In this document: positions 16,109 through 24,291 of the stretch, piece after piece
Position numbering within the stretch: the first letter of the stretch is position 1
How the letters are laid out: every line of letters starts with the position of its first letter
From: Microbacterium sp. oral taxon 186 str. F0373
Lineage (GTDB): Bacteria; Actinomycetota; Actinomycetes; Actinomycetales; Microbacteriaceae
Assembly (NCBI RefSeq): GCF_000411455.1
Contig: NZ_KE150458.1
Span: 62,001-126,000 of the forward strand
Reading direction: 5' to 3'
Length of the DNA: 64,000 bases
Translations under genes and position numbers: made by a program
The notes under the pieces: generated by a model
Seen by the model: the letters and a program-made list of their open reading frames with translations, nothing else
What the model was told of the DNA's origin: nothing
Databases searched by the model: none

Positions 16109-16146
16109 AAACGAAGAAGGCGTCCCGATCGGGACGCCTTCTTCGT
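16109..16146. terminator. Terminator after the MarR gene
   Basis: A near-perfect palindrome with arms AACGAAGAAGGCGTCCCGAT and its complement, centred at 16128/16129. It lies 18 bases after the MarR stop and downstream of the convergent tRNA, so it can serve both directions. Confidence 0.85.
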
Positions 16147-16171
16147 TGACCGGATGACACATCCGATCGAT

Positions 16172-16248
16172 TGGTTGCGGGGACAGGATTTGAACCTGCG
16201 ACCTCTGGGTTATGAGCCCAGCGAGCTACCGAGCTGCTCCACCCCGCG
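16172..16248 (-). tRNA. tRNA-fMet (CAT), initiator
   Basis: A 77-base cloverleaf with anticodon CAT in loop CTCATAA and the stem ending in three G-C pairs (GGG/CCC). Position 1 is C facing A72, the mismatch that marks bacterial initiator tRNA. The T-arm GTTCAAATC and encoded CCA are present. Confidence 0.96.
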
Positions 16249-16379
16249 GCACAAGGAATAGCCTAACACGGGTTTCGCGTGCCGGAGTACACGGGCGGGC
16301 ACGGCCGGTCGTTGCTCCCGACGCGGTGGTCGGGGAGGATGGGACGAACGCCCGCCCGCCCTTCGAGAGGACACCACCG

Positions 16380-17183
16380 ATGAGAACGGATGCCGTGGGT
16401 GTCGCCGTCGCCCAGTTCGCGCCCACGGCGGACAAAGCCGACAACCTCCGCGTCATCGACGAGCTGAGCGGCGTGGCCGCCGCTCGTGGCGCCGCGGTGG
16501 TGCTCTTCCCCGAGTACGCGAGCTACTTCGTCGATCCGTTCGATGCGACGCTCGCTGCCAACGCGGAGGACCTGGACGGAGCATTCGTCGCAGGGCTGAC
16601 GGAGATCGCGGCACATCGCGGTGTCGTGGTGGTCGCAGGCCTCGTCGAACGCGGCGCGGCCGACCGCGTGCGAAACACGGTGGTTGCCGTGGACGCTGCG
16701 GGAGTGCGGGCCGTCTCGCGCAAGCTTCACCTCTACGACGCATTCGGACAGCGAGAGTCCGATTGGGTCGAACCGGCACCGGTCAGCGCTCCCGAGACCT
16801 TCGACGTGGGCGGTCTGACGATGGCGCTCATGACCTGCTACGACCTGCGCTTTCCGGAGGTGGGGCGCGTGCTCGCCGACGCGGGCGCCCACGTGATCCT
16901 GGTGGCTGCGGAATGGGTCAGGGGACCGCTGAAGGAGCAGCACTGGCGGACGCTTCTGCACGCGCGCGCCATTGAGAACACCCTGTATGTCGCCGGCGCC
17001 GATCACCCGCCGCCGCTGGGCGTGGGCGCATCGGTGGTCGTGGACCCTCAGGGCGTCGAGATCGCCGGGATCGGAACGGCGACGGATGTCGCCGTCGGTT
17101 TTGCGGATGCCGGCACCATCGACCGTGTCCGGCGCGTCAACCCGGCTCTGCAGTTGCGCCGGTTCACCGTCGCGCCGCGCTGA
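16380..17183 (+). CDS. Carbon-nitrogen hydrolase (nitrilase superfamily)
   Basis: A 267-residue amidase/nitrilase-fold enzyme. The Glu-Lys-Cys triad is visible: Glu45 in LFPEYASYF, Lys115 in SRKLHLYDAFG and Cys153 in MTCYDLRFPE. The KLHLYDAFG and TCYDLRFPE forms resemble omega-amidase and deaminated-glutathione amidase members, but the substrate is not resolved. ATG at 16380 has GAGAGG upstream. It ends 20 bases inside the convergent aminotransferase gene. Confidence 0.85.
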   Translation: MRTDAVGVAVAQFAPTADKADNLRVIDELSGVAAARGAAVVLFPEYASYFVDPFDATLAANAEDLDGAFVAGLTEIAAHRGVVVVAGLVERGAADRVRNTVVAVDAAGVRAVSRKLHLYDAFGQRESDWVEPAPVSAPETFDVGGLTMALMTCYDLRFPEVGRVLADAGAHVILVAAEWVRGPLKEQHWRTLLHARAIENTLYVAGADHPPPLGVGASVVVDPQGVEIAGIGTATDVAVGFADAGTIDRVRRVNPALQLRRFTVAPR

Positions 17184-18381
17184 TCAGCGCGAGACGGCGG
17201 CTTGCCTCGGCGATGACCTCCATCCGCTTGCACGCGGCGAAGCGCACCAGCGTCGCGTAGTCGCGGCGGCGTTCAGGAGCGACGAAGGCCGTGAGCGGAA
17301 TGGCCACGACACCCGCGCGTGCCGGCAGCTCGCGGCAGAACTGGGCCGCGTCGATTCCCGGTTCCATCAGCGCCGCGGCATCCGCCACCGTGAAGTACGA
17401 ACCGGCTGGCGTCGACACCGTGAACCCGGCGGCGTTCAGCCCTTCGGCGAGTCGGTCGCGTTTTGCCCGCAGCGTGGCCGCAATGCCGGCGAACACCGCG
17501 TCGGGAAGCCCGAGCCCGACGGCGATGGCGTCCTGGAACGGGGTTGCACACACGTAGGTGAGGAACTGCTTGACCGCCAGGACGGCATCGATGAGATCGG
17601 CGGGACCGGTGATCCACCCGATCTTCCATCCCGTCGTGGAGAACGTCTTGCCCGCGGAGGAGATCGACAGGGTGCGTTCGGCGGCGGCCTGATACGTCGC
17701 GATCGGAACATGGGCGCCGTCGAAGACGAGGTGCTCGTACACCTCGTCCGTCACGATGAGAGCGTCGTGGCGCTCGGCGAGTCGGACGATCTCCGCCCGG
17801 ACATCGGCGGAGAAGACGGCGCCGGTCGGATTATGCGGATCGTTCACCAGGATGATCCGTGTGCGGTCGGTCACGGCGGCCGCCAGATCGTCGAGGTCGG
17901 GCTGGAAGTCGGGCCAGTGCAGTGGCACGGTGACCAGTCGCGCGCCGGCCAGCGCCACGGCGGCGGCGTACGCGTCGTAGTAGGGCTCGAAAACGACGAC
18001 CTCGTCGTCGGGCGAGTCGATCAGGGCGAGGAGTGTCGCGGCCAGGGCCTCGGTCGCTCCGGCGGTCGTCACGACCTCGCGGTCGGGATCAAGACTCACC
18101 CCGTAGAAGCGCTCCTGATGCGCCGCGATAGCCCGCAGCAGCGCCGGGACACCGCGACCGGGCGCGTACTGGTTGCGCCCGTCCGCGATGGCTGCACGGG
18201 CGGCATCGATCACCGCGGCGGGTCCGTCCTCATCGGGAAAGCCCTGGCCGAGGTTGATCGCCCCCGATTGTGCGGCCAGAGCACTCATCTCCGCGAAGAT
18301 CGTCGGCGCAGCGGCACCTTCTGCCGACAGCAATCCCGCCCCCTGTGCCGTACGGCGCCACGCGCCGGGAATCTCTCGCAT
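17164..18381 (-). CDS. Class I/II aminotransferase (DapC/YbdL-like)
   Basis: A 405-residue fold-type I PLP enzyme. Conserved sites: NLGQGFPDEDGP at 43-54, NPTG at 184-187, DEVYEHLVF at 212-220 and PLP-binding Lys245 in SSAGKTFSTTGWKIGW. The DapC/methionine-aminotransferase subgroup carries this pattern, so succinyl-diaminopimelate or a keto acid are plausible substrates. The neighbouring omega-amidase-like hydrolase makes a glutamine/methionine transaminase salvage pairing possible, since such enzymes act in sequence elsewhere. The gene diverges from htrA by 100 bases. Confidence 0.85.
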   Translation of the reverse strand: MREIPGAWRRTAQGAGLLSAEGAAAPTIFAEMSALAAQSGAINLGQGFPDEDGPAAVIDAARAAIADGRNQYAPGRGVPALLRAIAAHQERFYGVSLDPDREVVTTAGATEALAATLLALIDSPDDEVVVFEPYYDAYAAAVALAGARLVTVPLHWPDFQPDLDDLAAAVTDRTRIILVNDPHNPTGAVFSADVRAEIVRLAERHDALIVTDEVYEHLVFDGAHVPIATYQAAAERTLSISSAGKTFSTTGWKIGWITGPADLIDAVLAVKQFLTYVCATPFQDAIAVGLGLPDAVFAGIAATLRAKRDRLAEGLNAAGFTVSTPAGSYFTVADAAALMEPGIDAAQFCRELPARAGVVAIPLTAFVAPERRRDYATLVRFAACKRMEVIAEASRRLALISAARR

Positions 18382-18481
18382 CGCGCTCAGGCTACATGCA
18401 TAGGCTGGGCGAGGTGCCGGCATAAGCAACACACAGAATCGCGCGACATCCTGGTCAGGTCTTGGGAAGAAGGAAGCACAC

Positions 18482-20068
18482 ATGAGCGAGAACACCCCCA
18501 CCAACAGCGAACCGCAGGATGACGCCGTGCAGGGCATCGACGCCGCACAGCAGGGCGAGACCGTGCCGGAGCGTCCGCCGCTGCCCGAGCAGTCGGCCAC
18601 GCACGCGGCCCAGAGCTCACCGGAAGCAGCCCCGACGGCGCCTCCCGCGCCCGTCGGCGCGCCGGAGCACAACGCCGGTTACGCCGCGCAGGCGCCCTAC
18701 ACGGCCCCGACCGCGCCGTCCGCTCACGCGACGAGCCCTCAGGCTCCCCACACCGCGTACCCGGCCCCGTCCTACTCCGGCGCGGCATTCGGCACCTCCG
18801 CCTTCGGCGCGCAGCCCACCGCCGCGTACCCGGCTGCGACCACGAGGCCCGAACACGCGCCGTCCGCAAAGCTCGGCGCCGGAAAGATCGTCGGCATCAT
18901 GGTCGCCGCGGCGCTCGTCGGCGGTGCGGCCGGCATCGGCGGCGCGGCGGCGGGGGCGTCGTTCCTGCCGCAGTCGCAGACGGTGGTCAACGGAGCCCCG
19001 TCCACGGTCACGGTGAACAACACGGCGTCGGTCAACCAGACGACGGCGATCGCCGCGAAGGTCGTCCCGAGCGTGGTCACGATCTCGGCGACGGCCGGTT
19101 CCTCGGGCGGCACCGGATCCGGCGTCGTGCTCACCTCCGACGGGTACGTGGTGACGAACACGCACGTCGTCACCCTCGACGGTCAGTCCGGCGATGCCAA
19201 GTTGTCGGTCACCGCATCCGACGGCAAGGTGTACGCGGCGACCATCGTCGGCACCGATCCGACCTACGATCTCGCGGTGATCAAGCTCACGGACGCATCG
19301 GGACTGACGCCGATCGAGTTCGGCGATTCGTCCAAGCTCAACGTCGGCGACGCGACGGTCGCCGTCGGTGCGCCACTGGGGCTGTCGAACACGGTGACCA
19401 CCGGCATCGTCAGCGCGCTCAACCGATCCATCCAGATCGCCTCGTCGGCGGCGCCGAAGGGCGACACGCAGGACCAGACCCCGCAGCAGGGCGACGGCAA
19501 CGGTTCGCCGTTCCAGTTCGACTTCGGTCAGGGGCGGCAGCAGGCCACTCCGCAGAGCTCCATTTCGATCGCGGTGATCCAGACGGATGCCGCGATCAAC
19601 CCCGGCAACTCCGGCGGCGCTCTCGTGGACGGCAACGGCAAACTGATCGGCATCAACGTCGCCATCGCCTCGGCCGGCGGCTCGAGCTCGAGCGGCCAGT
19701 CCGGCTCGATCGGTGTCGGCTTCTCGATCGAGTCCGACATCGTCAAGCGCATCACCGACGACCTGATCAAGAACGGCACCGCCACTCATGGTCTGCTCGG
19801 CGCGGGGGTGCGTGATGCCGCCACGCAGGAGGGCGCGACGACCGCCGGAGCGTACATCGCGGAGGTGACCTCGGGCGGTGCCGCTGCCGCCGCGGGCCTG
19901 CGCAAGGGCGACGTCGTGACGTCCTTCAACGGCGTTCCGATCACCAACGCCACCGACCTCACGGCTCAGGTCCGCGCGCTCGCCGCCGGGTCGAAGGCGA
20001 CCATCGTCTACGACCGTGGCGGAAAGACCGCCTCCGCCGAGGTCACGCTGGGCCAGCTTCAGCAGTAG
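18482..20068 (+). CDS. HtrA/DegP-like membrane serine protease
   Basis: A 528-residue protein: a long Pro/Ala/Thr-rich cytoplasmic N-terminus (1-135), one membrane helix (about 136-160), a trypsin-like domain and a C-terminal PDZ domain (about 430-520). The catalytic triad is His228 (TNTHVV), Asp263 (TYDLAVIKL) and Ser377 (NPGNSGGALV). It would degrade or refold damaged proteins outside the membrane. RBS GAAGAAGGAAG precedes the ATG. A Gln/Asp-rich insertion (about 325-355) breaks the protease domain between Asp and Ser. Confidence 0.92.
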   Translation: MSENTPTNSEPQDDAVQGIDAAQQGETVPERPPLPEQSATHAAQSSPEAAPTAPPAPVGAPEHNAGYAAQAPYTAPTAPSAHATSPQAPHTAYPAPSYSGAAFGTSAFGAQPTAAYPAATTRPEHAPSAKLGAGKIVGIMVAAALVGGAAGIGGAAAGASFLPQSQTVVNGAPSTVTVNNTASVNQTTAIAAKVVPSVVTISATAGSSGGTGSGVVLTSDGYVVTNTHVVTLDGQSGDAKLSVTASDGKVYAATIVGTDPTYDLAVIKLTDASGLTPIEFGDSSKLNVGDATVAVGAPLGLSNTVTTGIVSALNRSIQIASSAAPKGDTQDQTPQQGDGNGSPFQFDFGQGRQQATPQSSISIAVIQTDAAINPGNSGGALVDGNGKLIGINVAIASAGGSSSSGQSGSIGVGFSIESDIVKRITDDLIKNGTATHGLLGAGVRDAATQEGATTAGAYIAEVTSGGAAAAAGLRKGDVVTSFNGVPITNATDLTAQVRALAAGSKATIVYDRGGKTASAEVTLGQLQQ

Positions 20069-20101
20069 CGACGCTCACCGCCCGTAGACACCGGGCGACA
20101 C

Positions 20102-20140
20102 CGAAGGCCACCGTGCGAGTTCTTCGCACGGTGGCCTTCG
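20102..20140 (+). terminator. Terminator after htrA-like gene
   Basis: A perfect 17-bp stem (CGAAGGCCACCGTGCGA and its complement) with a 5-base loop, 33 bases past the stop. The maltokinase gene ends 25 bases beyond on the other strand, so it may act both ways. Confidence 0.88.
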
Positions 20141-20164
20141 TCGTCGGGTGCGAGGGCGGCGGAG

Positions 20165-21454
20165 TCAGTGTGCGAGCAGACGCTCGATCGCCGACAGCGG
20201 GATCGCGAGCCATGCGGGTCGGTGCCGCGCCTCGTAGATGGCCTCGTAGACCGCTTTGTCGAGTTCGAGTGCGTTGAGCAGAGTCACCGCGGGCGCGCCG
20301 CCGGTGTCGGCATAGCCGGCGAGGAAGGCCGCGCGCGCCGTGCGGGCCCAGGCCTCGGCATCCTCGTCGACGGCAGCGTCGTGCTGCTGGGGGGCACGCT
20401 GCAGACGCAGTGAGCCCGCGACGTAGTCGAATGACCGCAGCATCCCGGCGATGTCGCGAAGGGCGAGATCCGGCGCTCGTCGTTCGGCGATCGGCCGCAT
20501 CGGTTCGCCCTCGAAGTCGAGCAGCATCCAGCCCCGTGTGGGCGAGTGCAGCACCTGGCCGAGGTGGTAGTCGCCATGCACACGCTGCAAGGGTGGCCAC
20601 GCGGAGGCCTCGGCGGCAGCGTAGATGCGGGAGATGGCCGCCTCGTGCGCGGCGAGGGCGGGAACTTCGACCATCGCGATGGAGAGTCGTCGCCGCCACG
20701 CTGTGCTGATCGCGTGGCGGGCGGCGTCGTCGGCAGACGGGGTGGGGAACAGGCGGGCGAGATCGCGATGGACGGCGGCGGTGACCTGGCCGAGGGAGGC
20801 GGCTTCGGATGTGAAGTCGGTGTTGACCGCCGCCGCAGCCAACGCCACCCGCCATGCGTCGTCGACGTCGGGCAGGAACTCCTGCGCGAACGCGAGCGAG
20901 CCTTGCTGCACGTCGCCGCCCTGCGGCATCATCCAGCGCCCGTCGAGATGGCCGACGACGGGCGGAACGTGGCGACTGCCCGCAGCGGCGAGGGCGGACT
21001 GCAGTTCGATGTCCGGGTTGATGCCCGGATGCAGTCGCCGGAACACCTTGCAGATCGTGGGGGCGGCCTGATGCGGACGGAAGATGATCGAGGTGTTCGA
21101 CTGCTCGCCGACCAGCACCTGAGAGGGGCCATCCAGATCGCTGCGCCCGAGTTCGGCGAGCAGCGCAGAAGCGAACGCGTGATCATGGGGTCCGTCGATC
21201 AACGCGCGACCGTCCTGGAGCGCGATCGTCCACGGCCCGATGACCTCGGCGGGACGTGTCACGAGAGGGACCTGATAGACGACGGCATTCTCGTCGTCAC
21301 CGTCGGCGACGATCACGACGCGCACGGAGACATCCGCGTCGCGGCTCGTCAGCTCGCGCTGGTCGAGAAGACGCAGGCGGGGGGAGCGGCCGGTGGGCGA
21401 GTACCACCGCTGCTGCGGCATCCACGTAGCCAGGTGCCCCAGCGTCGTCTGCAT
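20165..21454 (-). CDS. mak: Maltokinase-like phosphotransferase
   Basis: A 429-residue protein with the maltokinase start (LATWMPQQRWY), a cap region, and the kinase motifs VHGDYHLGQVL (about 290-300) and LLDFEGEP (about 309-316). Maltokinase makes maltose 1-phosphate for the GlgE alpha-glucan pathway, usually as a fusion with or next to treS and glgE. Neither is in this window, so the function rests on motifs alone. Confidence 0.78.
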   Translation of the reverse strand: MQTTLGHLATWMPQQRWYSPTGRSPRLRLLDQRELTSRDADVSVRVVIVADGDDENAVVYQVPLVTRPAEVIGPWTIALQDGRALIDGPHDHAFASALLAELGRSDLDGPSQVLVGEQSNTSIIFRPHQAAPTICKVFRRLHPGINPDIELQSALAAAGSRHVPPVVGHLDGRWMMPQGGDVQQGSLAFAQEFLPDVDDAWRVALAAAAVNTDFTSEAASLGQVTAAVHRDLARLFPTPSADDAARHAISTAWRRRLSIAMVEVPALAAHEAAISRIYAAAEASAWPPLQRVHGDYHLGQVLHSPTRGWMLLDFEGEPMRPIAERRAPDLALRDIAGMLRSFDYVAGSLRLQRAPQQHDAAVDEDAEAWARTARAAFLAGYADTGGAPAVTLLNALELDKAVYEAIYEARHRPAWLAIPLSAIERLLAH

Positions 21455-21475
21455 GCGTCGAGGCTAGTCAGCCGG

Positions 21476-21715
21476 TCACGGGCTGTCGAGGTCGCCGGAT
21501 TCGTCATCCCCGTCGCGGTCGGCGTCCGCGGACGGCGCCGCGTGAGGAAGGAAAGTCTCCACCGGAACCGAGATCGCGACGCCCGCCGCGCCGAACACGC
21601 CGAGATCGTCGACCGGCGGCGGCAGCACCTCCGCGGGCTGTGGCTGGTCCGGGGGGTCTGCGGGAAGCCCGCCCCACTGCGACGGATCCTCGGGCCGGCT
21701 CTGGAAGATACCCAT
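21476..21715 (-). CDS. Small acidic hypothetical protein
   Basis: A 79-residue protein, Pro- and Asp-rich, beginning MGIFQSRPEDPSQWGGLPAD and ending in a DADRDGDDESGDLDSP-like tail. No motif or membrane segment is seen. It ends 21 bases before the maltokinase start on the same strand and may be co-transcribed with it. ATG at 21715 is preferred over an upstream one because the added residues overlap the next gene and look like non-coding sequence. Confidence 0.6.
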   Translation of the reverse strand: MGIFQSRPEDPSQWGGLPADPPDQPQPAEVLPPPVDDLGVFGAAGVAISVPVETFLPHAAPSADADRDGDDESGDLDSP

Positions 21716-21765
21716 GGGCCCATTGTGCGCGACGCGCCACTGACGCGCTCCCGCCGCGCGCAGGA

Positions 21766-22698
21766 TCACTCGGTCTCGTGGGTCGCGGCATCCTCGCCGG
21801 GCGCTGTGGGGGACCGATGCGTGTTGCGGCGCGGGATGAGACCGGCGACCGTGGTCGCCGCCGATCGCCCCCGGACGCCGATGGCGCTGCCGGTGCGTCG
21901 AACGAAGCCGAACGCGGTGCGCTCCACGCGCGTCGCCCCGGGTCGCGGCTCGAGTTCTGCGGGGTACTGCAGCGGTGCCACCCCGAAGGCGCGGCGGGAT
22001 CCGACGACGACGCGTCGCCCGAGCAGGTGGTTTCCGGTGCCACCGACGGCGGCGCCGATGCCGAAGGGGAGCGCTTTGCCGATGACGGAGGCGCTGCCCT
22101 TAGCGGCGAACTGACGGATGAACGCCGACTTCAGCCGGTCGACGAGAGGACCCACCGCGGCTCGAGGCAGCGACTTCGTGACGAGCTCACCCCAGTACGC
22201 GGGCCGAGACGCGCCGGAGCCGGCGATCTGCCGGCCGAGCTGGGCGACGAGATCGACGCCCTCCTTGCCGAGCATGAGCGTCAGCACGAGAGCGCGTGCG
22301 CGGTCGGGGTTCTCCACGCGGATGCCGTGCAGCTCCGCCAGCGACTGCGCAAACAGCGCCGTGGCCTCGAGGAAGCCCACCGTCTCGACGCCGGACAGCG
22401 CGAGGGTCATGCCGGTGCCGATGCCGGGCACCACGGCGGTGGCCCCCACGGCTGCGCCGCCGGTGGTCACCGCGGCGAGGTAGCGGCGTTCGAGCATGCG
22501 GACGATGTCGCTGGTCGAAGCGTCGGGGTGACGCAGGCGGATGCTGCGCAGATGTGCGATCACGGCGGGACGCTGAACCTGAAGGACCCGGTCGAGTGCG
22601 CGAATGGTCCGGGGGTGCTCGGGGGACCCCTCCGGGGGCAGGCCGCCGGCCCACGGCGCGTCATCGGGGAGCGTGTGGATGCGGGGAATCTTGGCCAT
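21766..22698 (-). CDS. Hypothetical membrane-associated protein
   Basis: A 310-residue protein not recognised with certainty. It has a Gly/Ala-rich central region with one strongly hydrophobic stretch (AAVTTGGAAVGATAVVPGIG, about 76-95) and another near 210-225 (GKALPFGIGAAVGGTG), a layout reminiscent of EcsC-like proteins. The N-terminal half is helical and basic (HLRSIRLRHPDASTSDIVRM). The C-terminal 60 residues look disordered. It precedes the small acidic gene and maltokinase on the same strand. Confidence 0.6.
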   Translation of the reverse strand: MAKIPRIHTLPDDAPWAGGLPPEGSPEHPRTIRALDRVLQVQRPAVIAHLRSIRLRHPDASTSDIVRMLERRYLAAVTTGGAAVGATAVVPGIGTGMTLALSGVETVGFLEATALFAQSLAELHGIRVENPDRARALVLTLMLGKEGVDLVAQLGRQIAGSGASRPAYWGELVTKSLPRAAVGPLVDRLKSAFIRQFAAKGSASVIGKALPFGIGAAVGGTGNHLLGRRVVVGSRRAFGVAPLQYPAELEPRPGATRVERTAFGFVRRTGSAIGVRGRSAATTVAGLIPRRNTHRSPTAPGEDAATHETE

Positions 22699-22800
22699 GA
22701 CGGCACGATCCTATGGACGGCCGCTGAAGAGCGGCTGAGCGTTGACGCGGGTGTGTGGACGATCGGGGCGATCGTCGGGTCGGCTTGCTAGGTTTGACGG

Positions 22801-24291
22801 GTGAGCGCCCCCCATCCGACCCCCGCGGACGACGACGACGACGGCGTGCACGCACTGCCGCCGCTGCCTGTCGTGCCCGCCGCCGAGGCGGCAGCTCAGC
22901 TCGATCGCCGCGACGGCGGGCGCGAAGACGAACCGGTCGCGCCGCCGCGACCGCGCCGGCCCGCGGCCACGCCCGCCGCCAAACGCGCGCCCCGGCCTCG
23001 TAAGCCGAAGGCGACACCGAGACCGACACCGACACCGCCGCGGCCGGATGTGCCGCCGGCAGTGGCGGCCGCACGATTCGAGGCTGCCGCCCCGCTGTCA
23101 TCGATCGAGCCGGATGAACTCCCGCCGAGGCCTGCCGCAGGGGACACCACCGCCGTGAGCGGTGCGGAGACGACGACCGTGGAGATTCCGCCCGTCGAGC
23201 GAGAGCCCCAAGCGGAGCGGCCGGAGCCCGCCGTCGAGGTCGAGGTCGACGGCGAGCACGAGGGCGATGCTGTCGCGGTGACCGAGGCGGCTGTGAGCGT
23301 CGAGGACGAGCCGGTGGGTGCGGACGATGTCCAGGCCGCACTTGAGGTTTCGCACGAAGCCGCACCTGAGGTTTCGCCCGAAGTTGCGGCTGACGTCGAG
23401 TCCCTCGTGGACCCGGAGCCTCTGCCCGATCCGGACGACGCAGCATCCCCGCTCGCGGAGATCCTCGCCGTCACGGCGTCGTCGACGGCGGACGACGAAC
23501 GCACCGTCGACGAGTCCGTCGCGGACGAGCAGGTCGACGCGGTCCGCCTCAGCGGCGTGACGAAGACCTTCGGTGCGACCGTCGCGGTCGTCGCGATCGA
23601 CCTCCGGATCGCCGCCGGTACCTTCTATGGGATCGTGGGGCCCAACGGGGCGGGCAAGACGACGACGCTGTCGATGATCGCGGGTCTGCTCCGCCCCGAC
23701 AGTGGCGAGATTCGCATCGCAGGTGTCGACCTGGCCTCCGCGCCGCGTCAGGCGAAGCAGAAGATGGGCATCCTCCCCGATCGGCTGCGCACCTTCGACC
23801 GGCTGACCGGTCGACAGCTGCTCCACTACTACGGCGTGCTGCGAGGGCTGCGATCGGCGGTCGTGGAGAGTCGCACGGCCGAGCTGGCGCGGGCGTTCGA
23901 TCTCACCGATGCCCTGTCCCGACCTGTGTCGGACTATTCGGCCGGCATGACGAAGAAGATCATGCTCGCCGGCGCGATGATCCACTCGCCGCGCGTCCTG
24001 GTGCTGGACGAACCGTTCGAGTCGGTCGACCCGGTCTCGTCCGCCGTCGTCCTCGACATCCTGTCCGCCTACGTCGCGCACGGCGGCACGGTGGTGCTCT
24101 CCAGTCACGGGATGGAGCTCGTGGAGCGCGTCTGCTCCGGACTCGCAGTGATCGTCGGAGGCCGCGTGCTCGCCGAGGGGACCGTCGACGAGGTGCGAGG
24201 GGAGCTCACTCTCGAACAGCGCTTCATCGAGCTGTCCGGCGGCATCAGCGATGCGGAGGGCCTCGAGTGGTTGCACACGTTCTCCGACTGA
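22801..24291 (+). CDS. ABC transporter ATP-binding protein with long acidic N-terminal extension
   Basis: A 496-residue protein. Residues 1-240 are a disordered, Pro/Glu/Asp/Ala-rich extension with short repeats (for example EAAPEV and its variants). The ATPase follows: Walker A GPNGAGKT with Lys286, signature YSAGMTKK at about 379-386 and Walker B VLVLDEPFE at about 399-407. Family members are normally 230-310 residues, so the extension is extra. The permease gene begins 25 bases before this one ends, so they form one exporter. Confidence 0.85.
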   Translation: MSAPHPTPADDDDDGVHALPPLPVVPAAEAAAQLDRRDGGREDEPVAPPRPRRPAATPAAKRAPRPRKPKATPRPTPTPPRPDVPPAVAAARFEAAAPLSSIEPDELPPRPAAGDTTAVSGAETTTVEIPPVEREPQAERPEPAVEVEVDGEHEGDAVAVTEAAVSVEDEPVGADDVQAALEVSHEAAPEVSPEVAADVESLVDPEPLPDPDDAASPLAEILAVTASSTADDERTVDESVADEQVDAVRLSGVTKTFGATVAVVAIDLRIAAGTFYGIVGPNGAGKTTTLSMIAGLLRPDSGEIRIAGVDLASAPRQAKQKMGILPDRLRTFDRLTGRQLLHYYGVLRGLRSAVVESRTAELARAFDLTDALSRPVSDYSAGMTKKIMLAGAMIHSPRVLVLDEPFESVDPVSSAVVLDILSAYVAHGGTVVLSSHGMELVERVCSGLAVIVGGRVLAEGTVDEVRGELTLEQRFIELSGGISDAEGLEWLHTFSD

